A DNA stretch of 8,126 nucleotides from PSLL01 sp964389705 (GTDB lineage Bacteria; Desulfobacterota_D; UBA1144; Nemesobacterales; CSP1-2), in NCBI GenBank assembly GCA_964389705.1, contig CAYMEO010000095.1:1-8126 (forward strand), in the 5' to 3' direction. Made by a program: the position numbers and the translations under genes. Positions 1-5,969 of this stretch are shown piece after piece (the first letter of the stretch is position 1; the number at the start of each line of letters is the position of its first letter). The notes under the pieces were generated by a model that searched no databases, was not told the origin of the DNA, and saw nothing but the letters and a program-made list of their open reading frames with translations.

Positions 1-762
1 TTAATCCTCATCATCCTTTAAATCTCTTCTCCGCAATATCTCAAAGCACCCAAACCCCTGGGAGTTTTTGCCTCCAAGCCCCGTGTCATAGACGAGTTTC
101 ATAAGCTCAGGGCTTCCGCTTAGCTCATAAATCCCCATCCATCCCTTTATCACGGTGTTCTTATAGGAGATTATCTTTTGATTGCTCATATTCACGTTTA
201 GAGGGGTTAAATGGATCTCTCCATCTGGTTCCTTTTCATAAAAGGCCCTGAATTTTTTCCTGGAATTTTCAGAAATGAGTTGACTAAACTCCTTTTCAAA
301 GGGGGTGTAGTAGTAGGTTTTCTTCTTCCCATCCCCTCGTGAGAGTGTACTGTAGATGGTGATGGGGGATAGCATCTTGATTCTTAACCTGTCCCGATCT
401 ATGGACAGGTCCGAAACCTCCACCGAATTTAGGGAAACCCCCTGGGTGAGTATCTCCACGCTTTCTCTCCGCATTAGCTCTTCAGCAATCTCTTCTATAA
501 ATTCCTTCATCGGAGAACTCACAATAAGCTTAAAAGGAGAAACAAATGTTATCTTCCCTTCACTCTTAATCTGATATTCGCCGAAAATACGTGAGAAGGT
601 AAAGAGCCTAAACCTCCTCTTCTCAATGGGGAATCCATGGTTGTGAAGTATTTGGGCAAGCTTAGGGGAAATGGATTTATAGAGAAAGCTCTGTATGTGA
701 TAGTTATAGTGAATGGGTACTGTAAAGTTGCCTTCAGAAGACAATTCAAGGAGAAGCCTCAT
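1..762 (-). CDS. cas6: CRISPR-associated endoribonuclease Cas6
   Basis: Cas6 cuts the long CRISPR precursor transcript inside each repeat to release crRNAs in the cytoplasm, mainly for type I and type III systems. The 253-residue length is normal for the family. The C-terminal glycine-rich loop that defines the family is clear at residues 228-238 (GLGGKNSQGFG), followed by CFEIL. In the N-terminal ferredoxin-like domain, Y28 and H40 (the ILHNHGF stretch) sit where Cas6 proteins usually carry catalytic Tyr and His; these roles are inferred from family patterns. A basic KRR follows at 48-50. The ATG at 760-762 is preceded on the minus strand by a purine-rich GAAGGGGGTGG ribosome binding site, which supports this start. 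The TAA is the first three bases of the window, so the gene is complete. It reads out of the window, suggesting it is the first gene of a leftward cas operon; no repeat array or other cas gene is visible here. Confidence 0.93.
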   Translation of the reverse strand: MRLLLELSSEGNFTVPIHYNYHIQSFLYKSISPKLAQILHNHGFPIEKRRFRLFTFSRIFGEYQIKSEGKITFVSPFKLIVSSPMKEFIEEIAEELMRRESVEILTQGVSLNSVEVSDLSIDRDRLRIKMLSPITIYSTLSRGDGKKKTYYYTPFEKEFSQLISENSRKKFRAFYEKEPDGEIHLTPLNVNMSNQKIISYKNTVIKGWMGIYELSGSPELMKLVYDTGLGGKNSQGFGCFEILRRRDLKDDED

Positions 763-885
763 CCACCCACCCCCTTCTAAGCAGTTGTGTTATAAATGTA
801 ATATCAAATTGCCCCGTTGCAAACATCTTTAAGATATTCTATATGTCCAATTTAGTTTATCTTAAAGAGGCTTTTTCTTCTATCC

Positions 886-913
886 TTGCAACTGAGCATT
901 TTAGATCTATTTT
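886..913 (+). promoter_or_regulatory. Possible sigma70-type promoter for the small ORF at 959
   Basis: A TTGCAA box at 886-891 is followed after 16 bases by TATTTT at 908-913, which would start RNA about 40 bases before the ATG at 959. The boxes are only partial matches, and the AT-rich spacer offers other options (for example TTGCAA near 818). I saw no convincing promoter for the divergent cas6 in the same spacer. Confidence 0.25.
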
Positions 914-958
914 TAATTTATAGGTAAACTTAAAACCGGGCTGGAGGGAATATAAACC

Positions 959-1162
959 ATGGACAAGGAAGAATGGTGGGCGGTTGTATCTAATGACAAA
1001 CCCCTAGCTCTGTTTAGGCACCTCGAGGATGCTTTTGATACAGCCTTACGAATATTTATCCCCAGTGTAGGCGGAGCCATACGGATAAAGCCAATTTATG
1101 TAGACGGAAATCTGTTTAAATTCAACTTAGAGGAGTTAAAAGTGACCGATAGGACATGTTGA
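959..1162 (+). CDS. Small hypothetical protein, 67 residues
   Basis: I do not recognise this protein. It is accepted as a gene because a strong GGAGGG ribosome binding site (943-948) lies 10 bases before the ATG, the frame is clean, and the composition is protein-like, with alternating hydrophobic and charged residues. It starts MDKEEWWAVV and has an acidic/hydrophobic first half, a short hydrophobic stretch (ALRIFIPSVGGAIRI, about residues 29-43) and an acidic end (FNLEELKV). It has no cysteine pair, no signal peptide and no convincing membrane helix, so a small soluble cytoplasmic protein is likely. It lies between divergent cas6 and the hsp20-lon operon; 114 bases separate it from hsp20, so it is probably its own unit. 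The position beside cas6 does not by itself make it a CRISPR protein. Confidence 0.6.
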   Translation: MDKEEWWAVVSNDKPLALFRHLEDAFDTALRIFIPSVGGAIRIKPIYVDGNLFKFNLEELKVTDRTC

Positions 1163-1166
1163 TTAA

Positions 1167-1188
1167 AGGGATCTTGTAAGACAACCCT
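1167..1188 (+). other. Bulged hairpin just after the small ORF
   Basis: AGGG (1167-1170) pairs with CCCT (1185-1188) and TTGT (1174-1177) pairs with ACAA (1181-1184) around an AAG loop, with a three-base ATC bulge. It starts five bases after the stop codon at 1160-1162. No T-run follows, so it is not a classic intrinsic terminator. It may stabilise the 3' end, or it may be chance. Confidence 0.3.
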
Positions 1189-1203
1189 ATCTAAACTTGA
1201 AAG

Positions 1204-1243
1204 AGTTAAGAATATGATTAACTTATGCATGCAGTAGTATTAA
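1204..1243 (+). promoter_or_regulatory. Candidate promoter/operator region of hsp20-lon
   Basis: A perfect inverted repeat, AGTTAA (1204-1209) and TTAACT (1218-1223) with an 8-base spacer, overlaps a weak -35-like TGATTA (1215-1220). After 17 bases comes a -10-like TATTAA (1238-1243). A second -35-like TTGAAA occurs at 1197-1202 within CTTGAAA, which resembles the heat-shock sigma -35 box, but no matching CCCAT-type -10 box follows. No CIRCE element is present. The arrangement would let a repressor bind over the promoter; this is inference from position only. Confidence 0.3.
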
Positions 1244-1276
1244 TGAGGTCCTTTTTCTGATTTTTGGATTATCGCT

Positions 1277-1642
1277 ATGAAAAATCGGTTCTTAAAGCTG
1301 ATACAATCCTTGTCGGGGACAGAGATGAGTGTACTTCAAAGTTCTGCTTGGCACCCTCTGGTCGATATTTACCGCTATAAGCACGGCTGGCTAGTAAAAT
1401 GTGAACTCGCGGGCATAAGGATCGAAGACCTCAAGCTGAGTGTCAAAGGCCACCAACTCAAGGTTCAGGGAATTCGCAGAGATTGGTTGGTTCAAGAAGG
1501 CAATCAATCCTACTCAATGGAAATCCTCTATAACCGCTTTGAGAGATCTATTGAATTGCCTTGCAATTTAGAAGGGGCACAAATAATAAAGGAATATCGC
1601 GACGGTATGTTACTTATACAATTGCAAACGGAGGATAAATAA
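1277..1642 (+). CDS. Small heat shock protein, Hsp20/alpha-crystallin family
   Basis: This is an ATP-independent chaperone that holds partly unfolded proteins in the cytoplasm. The alpha-crystallin domain covers about residues 25-117: HPLVDIYRYKHGWLVKCELA opens it, RFERSIELP lies in the middle, and it closes with the typical DGMLLIQL strand (the G-x-L motif). The protein has 121 residues and stops a few residues after the domain. It therefore lacks the C-terminal I-x-I/V tail most Hsp20 proteins use to form large oligomers, so it may act as a dimer or small assembly. The ATG at 1277 has only a weak ribosome binding site. An ATG at 1325 (residue 17) has GGGG six bases upstream, but the longer start keeps a basic MKNRFLKL beginning plausible for this group. 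The gene is followed two bases later by lon, and the lon ribosome binding site lies in its last codons. Pairing with Lon suggests joint control and handing of damaged clients to the protease. Confidence 0.9.
   Translation: MKNRFLKLIQSLSGTEMSVLQSSAWHPLVDIYRYKHGWLVKCELAGIRIEDLKLSVKGHQLKVQGIRRDWLVQEGNQSYSMEILYNRFERSIELPCNLEGAQIIKEYRDGMLLIQLQTEDK
1630..1635 (+). promoter_or_regulatory. lon ribosome binding site inside the hsp20 3' end
   Basis: GGAGGA lies 9 bases before the lon ATG at 1645 and within the last codons of hsp20, whose TAA is at 1640-1642. Ribosomes finishing hsp20 would expose and reuse it, so the two products are probably translationally coupled. Confidence 0.75.
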
Positions 1643-1644
1643 CC

Positions 1645-3996
1645 ATGGGAGATTTGGTCAGAAACACAGTACCACTGCTACCAATTAGAAACAGTGTACT
1701 GTTTCCGTACATGCTGATGCCTCTTGTAGTTAGTCGACCCGCCTCAGTATCTGCCGTTGAGGCGGCGCTTGCAAGAGAGGATAAGGTTCTGGCTGTCTTC
1801 ACTCAAAAAGACCCCTCGATCGAAGAACCAAAGATCAATGATCTATTTAATGTCGGCACCCTGGCGGTCATAAAGAAGATGACCCCGGTAAATAACACCC
1901 TTCATATTGTAGTTCAGGGAATAGAGCGTGTTGAGCTGGCCGCCATAGTAGCAGAACAGCCATTTCTCAACGTTACTGTAAAACCCCTGCCCGAACCAAG
2001 TGATGAGGGTGCAGAAATCGAAGCGCTACACAGAGCCGTACTCGACTTAGTGGACAAGATGGTAGAACTAGTAGAACCCCAGGTGAAGGCGAATTTAAGC
2101 TATGTGATTGCTGAAGTGAGAAATCCTCTTCATCAGGTCTATCTTCTAGCATCGCTCCTTTCTCTCGATCTTGAAAAGGAGATTGCAATACTCTCTGCCT
2201 CGACAAGGCGCGAGGCACTAGAGCTGATGCATAGATATCTAAACCACGAAATACAGGTATTAGAACTGCGAAACCGAATCAGTAAAGAAGCGCAAACCGA
2301 AATGGGACGTGAGCAACGTGAATACCTGCTCCGCCAGCAGTTACGCGCCATACAAAAAGAGTTGGGCGAATTAAGACCTGAGGAAGCCGATGTGGCAGAG
2401 CTCCGTAAACGGATGGAGGAGGCCAATCTACCGGATACGGTTCACAAGGAGGTAGAGAAAGAGTTATCAAGGCTGGAACGAATGTCCTCAATATCCCCCG
2501 ACTATCAGATGACGCGCACCTATATTGAACTCGTCCTGGAATTACCGTGGAACAAGGCCACCGACGATAACCTTGACCTCGAACGTGCTCAGCAGGTGTT
2601 GGATGAAGACCACTTTGATCTTGAGGAAGTTAAGCAGAGGATTATCGAACATCTAGCTGTCATGAAACTCAATCCTAGTGCTAAAGCACCGATACTCTGT
2701 TTTGTCGGGCCTCCCGGTGTAGGAAAAACCTCCCTAGGTCAATCTATCAGCCGTGCTCTGGGGCGAAAATTTGAACGTATAAGTCTCGGCGGACTACACG
2801 ATGAGGCGGAACTAAGGGGGCATCGCCGTACATACATCGGAGCTATGCCAGGCAGGATTATACAGGCAATTCGACGTGCCGGTGTTAAAAACCCTTTATT
2901 AATGCTAGACGAGGTAGACAAGCTAGGCAGAGATTTCCGGGGCGATCCAGCCGCGGCCCTTATGGAAATTCTCGATCCGGCCCAAAACTTCGAGTTTCAT
3001 GATAACTATCTTAATCTGCCGTTTGATCTATCAAGGGTGTTCTTTATAACTACGGCTAATACCCTAGAAGGTATTCCTAGACCATTACTAGACCGAATGG
3101 AGATACTAAGACTGGCTGGCTACAGCGATGAGGAAAAACGTGAAATTGCAAAGCGTTACCTTATTCCAAGGCAGATTAAAGAAGCTGGACTGAACAGTGA
3201 GCAGCTGATGATATCCGATGAAACGCTTACAAATATCATTCGACGCTACACTCGTGAAGCCGGTGTACGTGAGTTAGAACGAATGCTAGGACGGATTGCA
3301 AGGAAGGTAGCCCTACAAGTGGCTCGGGGAAACACGGTGTCAGTAACTATAACACCTGATAACTTATTTGAATTTCTAGGTCCAGAAAAATTCTATGCAG
3401 AGCAAGTCCGCCAAAAGCTCTCTCCTGGAGTGGCTGCTGGATTAGCCTGGACCGAATCGGGTGGCGATGTAATCTATGTAGAAGCAGCCCTACTCCCTGA
3501 AGGTAAAGAGCTAACCTTAACAGGACAACTTGGCAGTGTAATGCAAGAATCAGCAAAAATTGCACAAAGCTATATTTGGTCTCATTCAGATTATTTGGGT
3601 ATAGAAGGCGAGTTAATACGCAGGTCAGGTGTACATATTCATGTTCCTGCAGGTGCTGTTCCAAAGGACGGGCCGTCGGCTGGCGTAACGATGGTTACCG
3701 CACTTGTATCCCTATACGCTGGAGTCCCGGTAAGAAATGACACTGCTATGACGGGAGAGATAACATTGAGCGGATTGGTTCTACCCGTAGGAGGTATAAA
3801 AGAAAAGGTTCTCGCTGCCCATCGCGCGGGGATCCGTAGGGTAATCATTCCAAGAGAAAACAAAAAAGACCTTGATGGGATACCAGAGCAGCTCCGTAAA
3901 GAAATCCAATTTATCTATGTAGAATGTATTGAAGACGTACTGATGGCTGCTATTCCAAGGTTAGCAGAACGTATCAAAGGAAGAGCCATATCCTAA
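1645..3996 (+). CDS. lon: ATP-dependent protease LonA
   Basis: Lon is a cytoplasmic homohexamer that unfolds and degrades damaged and some regulatory proteins. The product has 783 residues, nearly the same as E. coli Lon (784). The LonN substrate-binding domain spans about 8-200 (starting LLPIRNSVLFP), with a charged helical linker at about 200-300. The AAA+ module has Walker A GPPGVGKTS at 355-363, Walker B LLMLDE at 418-423 (D422, E423) and the TTANTLEGIPRPLLDRME sensor/arginine region. The C-terminal protease domain has the catalytic PKDGPSAG serine at S678 and the KEK lysine at K721, one residue offset from S679 and K722 of E. coli. All key residues are present, so it should be active. 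It is the second gene of an operon with hsp20, two bases downstream, with its own GGAGGA ribosome binding site. Bacteria often carry more than one lon copy; whether this is the main or an extra copy cannot be told here. Confidence 0.98.
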   Translation: MGDLVRNTVPLLPIRNSVLFPYMLMPLVVSRPASVSAVEAALAREDKVLAVFTQKDPSIEEPKINDLFNVGTLAVIKKMTPVNNTLHIVVQGIERVELAAIVAEQPFLNVTVKPLPEPSDEGAEIEALHRAVLDLVDKMVELVEPQVKANLSYVIAEVRNPLHQVYLLASLLSLDLEKEIAILSASTRREALELMHRYLNHEIQVLELRNRISKEAQTEMGREQREYLLRQQLRAIQKELGELRPEEADVAELRKRMEEANLPDTVHKEVEKELSRLERMSSISPDYQMTRTYIELVLELPWNKATDDNLDLERAQQVLDEDHFDLEEVKQRIIEHLAVMKLNPSAKAPILCFVGPPGVGKTSLGQSISRALGRKFERISLGGLHDEAELRGHRRTYIGAMPGRIIQAIRRAGVKNPLLMLDEVDKLGRDFRGDPAAALMEILDPAQNFEFHDNYLNLPFDLSRVFFITTANTLEGIPRPLLDRMEILRLAGYSDEEKREIAKRYLIPRQIKEAGLNSEQLMISDETLTNIIRRYTREAGVRELERMLGRIARKVALQVARGNTVSVTITPDNLFEFLGPEKFYAEQVRQKLSPGVAAGLAWTESGGDVIYVEAALLPEGKELTLTGQLGSVMQESAKIAQSYIWSHSDYLGIEGELIRRSGVHIHVPAGAVPKDGPSAGVTMVTALVSLYAGVPVRNDTAMTGEITLSGLVLPVGGIKEKVLAAHRAGIRRVIIPRENKKDLDGIPEQLRKEIQFIYVECIEDVLMAAIPRLAERIKGRAIS

Positions 3997-4011
3997 ATCC
4001 AGAATCCTTAG

Positions 4012-4031
4012 CTCCTTCATCCATCAAGGAG
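4012..4031 (+). terminator. Hairpin downstream of lon, possible weak terminator
   Basis: CTCCTT (4012-4017) and AAGGAG (4026-4031) form a perfect 6-bp stem with an 8-base loop, 15 bases after the lon stop codon. No T-run follows on either strand, so intrinsic termination is uncertain. The 3' arm could alternatively pair with CTCCT at 4100-4104. Confidence 0.3.
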
Positions 4032-4041
4032 ACGACGTTGA

Positions 4042-4104
4042 CGTGCCGGAGATAGCGGTAGCGAGATACACACCCTTCGGGGAATCGCACGGACTCAAAC
4101 TCCT
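4042..4104. repeat. Structured spacer with a degenerate copy of the tRNA-Glu 3' portion
   Basis: This GC-rich stretch differs from its AT-rich surroundings. On the plus strand CGTGC (4042-4046) can pair with GCACG (4087-4091), and inside lies CCC-TTCG-GGG (4073-4082), a stable UUCG tetraloop hairpin. Bases 4073-4090 also match 4119-4135, the T-arm and acceptor part of the neighbouring tRNA, at about 15 positions with one inserted base. This could be a decayed tRNA 3' end, as left by a partial duplication or an integration event, or an unrelated structured RNA or transcript end. No complete tRNA can be drawn from it. Confidence 0.35.
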
Positions 4105-4111
4105 CAGTCAT

Positions 4112-4187
4112 TGGTGGCCCCTACGGGAATCGAACCCGTGTTTCTGCCTTGAGAGGGCAACGTCCTAGACCGCTAGACGAAGGGGCC
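4112..4187 (-). tRNA. tRNA-Glu (anticodon CUC)
   Basis: Read on the minus strand, GGCCCCT (from 4187) pairs perfectly with AGGGGCC (4122-4116), followed by discriminator A (4115) and an encoded CCA (4114-4112). The T arm carries GGTTCGATTCCC. The anticodon loop CTCTCAA (4155-4149) is closed by a TGCC/GGCA stem and gives anticodon CUC (4153-4151), which reads GAG glutamate codons. The TTCGTCTAG start of the D region is typical of bacterial tRNA-Glu. It converges on lon and diverges from herA. Bacteria with this CUC isoacceptor usually also have a UUC one, not seen here. Confidence 0.95.
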
Positions 4188-4197
4188 TTTGTAGTTT

Positions 4198-4211
4198 GAT
4201 GGACAACCATC
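4198..4211 (-). other. Hairpin in the tRNA-Glu leader
   Basis: GATGG (4198-4202) and CCATC (4207-4211) form a 5-bp stem with a four-base loop. It lies 10 bases before the mature 5' end of the tRNA, within the predicted leader, where it could help RNase P processing or simply be chance. Confidence 0.3.
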
Positions 4212-4218
4212 CTTTGGT

Positions 4219-4246
4219 AATTTAGCACATAGATAGATGAAATCAA
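4219..4246 (-). promoter_or_regulatory. Predicted promoter of the tRNA-Glu gene
   Basis: On the minus strand TTGATT (4246-4241) is followed after 16 bases by TAAATT (4224-4219). Transcription would start about 25 bases before the tRNA. Both boxes are reasonable sigma70 matches; no GC-rich stringent discriminator stands out. Confidence 0.4.
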
Positions 4247-4317
4247 TATAAAACCATATCTAAATCTGTAATGTTGGAATTTACGGTGTAGATGATCCTT
4301 CAATACCTAGACGCTTC

Positions 4318-4346
4318 TTGCATCTCATCTCCTACTTTGATATTAT
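4318..4346 (+). promoter_or_regulatory. Predicted herA promoter giving a near-leaderless mRNA
   Basis: TTGCAT (4318-4323) and TATTAT (4341-4346) are separated by exactly 17 bases; the -10 box matches the consensus at five of six positions. RNA would start around 4353, only about six bases before the ATG at 4359. No Shine-Dalgarno sequence occurs before that ATG. This favours the ATG over the in-frame TTG at 4347, which would lie upstream of the RNA start. Confidence 0.5.
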
Positions 4347-4358
4347 TTGTTGATAAAT

Positions 4359-5966
4359 ATGGCAGCAAATCGGGAACTTGGCCTTATAACTACTGGCTCT
4401 TTGGTCGAAGGGCTTGAGATGAAACTCAGCCCTGAAAGAAGTATAGAAGAGGTAAAGGCAGGGAAATTCGTCGTTGTATTCGGACTACTCCATAAATTCT
4501 TCTCTCTCATAACAGATGTAAGGCTCGGCGCATCGTCAACAAACGTCCTTATAAATCCACCTTCAAGAGAAGACGAGATCCTAAGACAGGTTCTCTCAGG
4601 AACGAGTACATATGCAACTGTCGAATTAAGACCGATGCTTATGCTCACACAAGAAGAAGATGAGCCTAAGCCAGTAAAAACGATCCCGCCTCACTTTGCC
4701 CTTGTCTCGGAAGCCACAGAAGAGGATGTGAGTTTGGTTTTTGGGCGTGAGGACTCAAACAGAAGGTTCTTCAACATCGGCTCTCCACTCGATATGGACA
4801 CACCCGTATGTATAAACCTCGACAGGTTCGTTGAAAGAAGCAATGGGATTTTTGGGAAAAGCGGTACGGGAAAAACATTTCTTGCTAGACTTATGCTTGC
4901 AGGAATCATAAAATACGATAAAGCAGTAAACCTCATATTTGATATGCACAACGAATACGGTTGGGGATCAAGGAGGGAAGAAACTGGGGGTTTTGTAAAA
5001 GGACTCAAGCAACTCTTTCCCGAAAAAGTCTCAATATTCTCCTTAGACCCAGAATCCACAAGGCGCCGCGGTGCAAAACCGGATGTAGAGGTCTATATAT
5101 CACTTGATCAAATAGAGATTGAAGATATTGCACTCCTTCAGAATGAATTTCGACTCCATACGACGGCGATTGAGTCGGCTTATGCCATCTCTCGGAAGTA
5201 TGGGGATAGATGGCTAAGTGAACTCCTGTCCTGGAGGCAGGAGGACATCCCAAACATTGCAAAAGAACTGGGGGCACATCAAGAATCCATATCTGCGCTT
5301 TACAGAAAACTCAGCAGGCTCAAGGCACTACCGTTTATAGTAGATGACAATCGCGGCGAGGGGACTATAAAAAAGATTATAGAATATCTGGGGCGCGGGA
5401 TAAACATAGTGCTTGAATTCGGAAAGAGAAATAGTGCACTTGCCTATCTCCTTGTCGCAAACATAATATCGAGAAGGATTCACGACCACTACATAGAAAA
5501 AACAGAGGAATATTTTGCGACTCAGAACTCCACAGACAAACCCCGGCAGCTTATGATTACAATTGAAGAGGCGCACAAGTTCTTAAACCCACAGGCGGCA
5601 AGGCAGACGATCTTCGGCACCATAGCACGTGAACTCAGAAAATATTTCGTAACGATAATGATAGTTGACCAGAGACCCTCAGGAATAGACGACGAGGTCA
5701 TATCACAGATAGGCACGAGAATCACAGCCCTCCTTAACGATGAAAAGGATATACAATCTGTCCTCACCGGGGTGAGTAATACATCTGGGCTTAGAGCTGT
5801 TCTTGCCAGCCTTGATACAAAACAGCAGGCTCTAATCCTCGGCCATGCCGTTCCCATGCCGGTCGTAGTTAGGACAAGGGAATACGATGAGAAATTCTAC
5901 AAAGAGATCTCCTCTATTCCCGAATCGGGTAAGGTGCTAAAATACATTGAGGAGCTTTACGGATAG
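4359..5966 (+). CDS. herA: HerA-type hexameric DNA-translocating ATPase
   Basis: HerA is a hexameric ring ATPase of the FtsK-HerA group that moves along double-stranded DNA. In archaea it works with the NurA nuclease in DNA-end resection; bacterial relatives also serve in phage defence with partners such as SIR2 or DUF4297. The protein has 535 residues from the ATG. A HAS-barrel-like N-terminus (about 5-100, starting ELGLITTGSLVEGLEM) precedes the ATPase domain. Walker A is GKSGTGKT (166-173), Walker B is LMITIEEAH (398-406) with E403 and E404, and VDQRPS (436-441) carries the typical arginine-containing motif after it. The last part (ISQIGTRITALLNDEKDIQSV) is also characteristic. No NurA or nuclease gene adjoins it. 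Upstream is the divergent tRNA-Glu; downstream, DUF4159 converges 3 bases away. In-frame TTG at 4347 would add four residues but is less likely. The HerA fold is near certain; the exact role is open. Confidence 0.92.
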   Translation: MAANRELGLITTGSLVEGLEMKLSPERSIEEVKAGKFVVVFGLLHKFFSLITDVRLGASSTNVLINPPSREDEILRQVLSGTSTYATVELRPMLMLTQEEDEPKPVKTIPPHFALVSEATEEDVSLVFGREDSNRRFFNIGSPLDMDTPVCINLDRFVERSNGIFGKSGTGKTFLARLMLAGIIKYDKAVNLIFDMHNEYGWGSRREETGGFVKGLKQLFPEKVSIFSLDPESTRRRGAKPDVEVYISLDQIEIEDIALLQNEFRLHTTAIESAYAISRKYGDRWLSELLSWRQEDIPNIAKELGAHQESISALYRKLSRLKALPFIVDDNRGEGTIKKIIEYLGRGINIVLEFGKRNSALAYLLVANIISRRIHDHYIEKTEEYFATQNSTDKPRQLMITIEEAHKFLNPQAARQTIFGTIARELRKYFVTIMIVDQRPSGIDDEVISQIGTRITALLNDEKDIQSVLTGVSNTSGLRAVLASLDTKQQALILGHAVPMPVVVRTREYDEKFYKEISSIPESGKVLKYIEELYG

Positions 5967-5969
5967 TTA

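Noticed and set aside
763..958. A CRISPR array beside cas6
   Set aside because: No regularly spaced direct repeats are present in the spacer or elsewhere in the window.
1196..1243. A full heat-shock sigma (sigma32-type) promoter before hsp20
   Set aside because: Only the CTTGAAA -35 half is present; no CCCAT-type -10 box occurs at the required distance.
2139..2426. Several minus-strand frames opposite lon and herA
   Set aside because: Their composition is serine/arginine-rich and arises from the codon pattern of the real genes on the plus strand; they lack ribosome binding sites and family features.
4001..4110. An open plus-strand frame after lon reading protein-like sequence (VPEIAVARYTPFGESHGL)
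   Set aside because: It has no start codon or ribosome binding site, runs into the tRNA gene on the other strand, and is better explained by the structured, tRNA-like spacer.
4347..4358. TTG at 4347 as the herA start
   Set aside because: It lies upstream of the predicted RNA start and has no ribosome binding site; the ATG at 4359 fits the family N-terminus.
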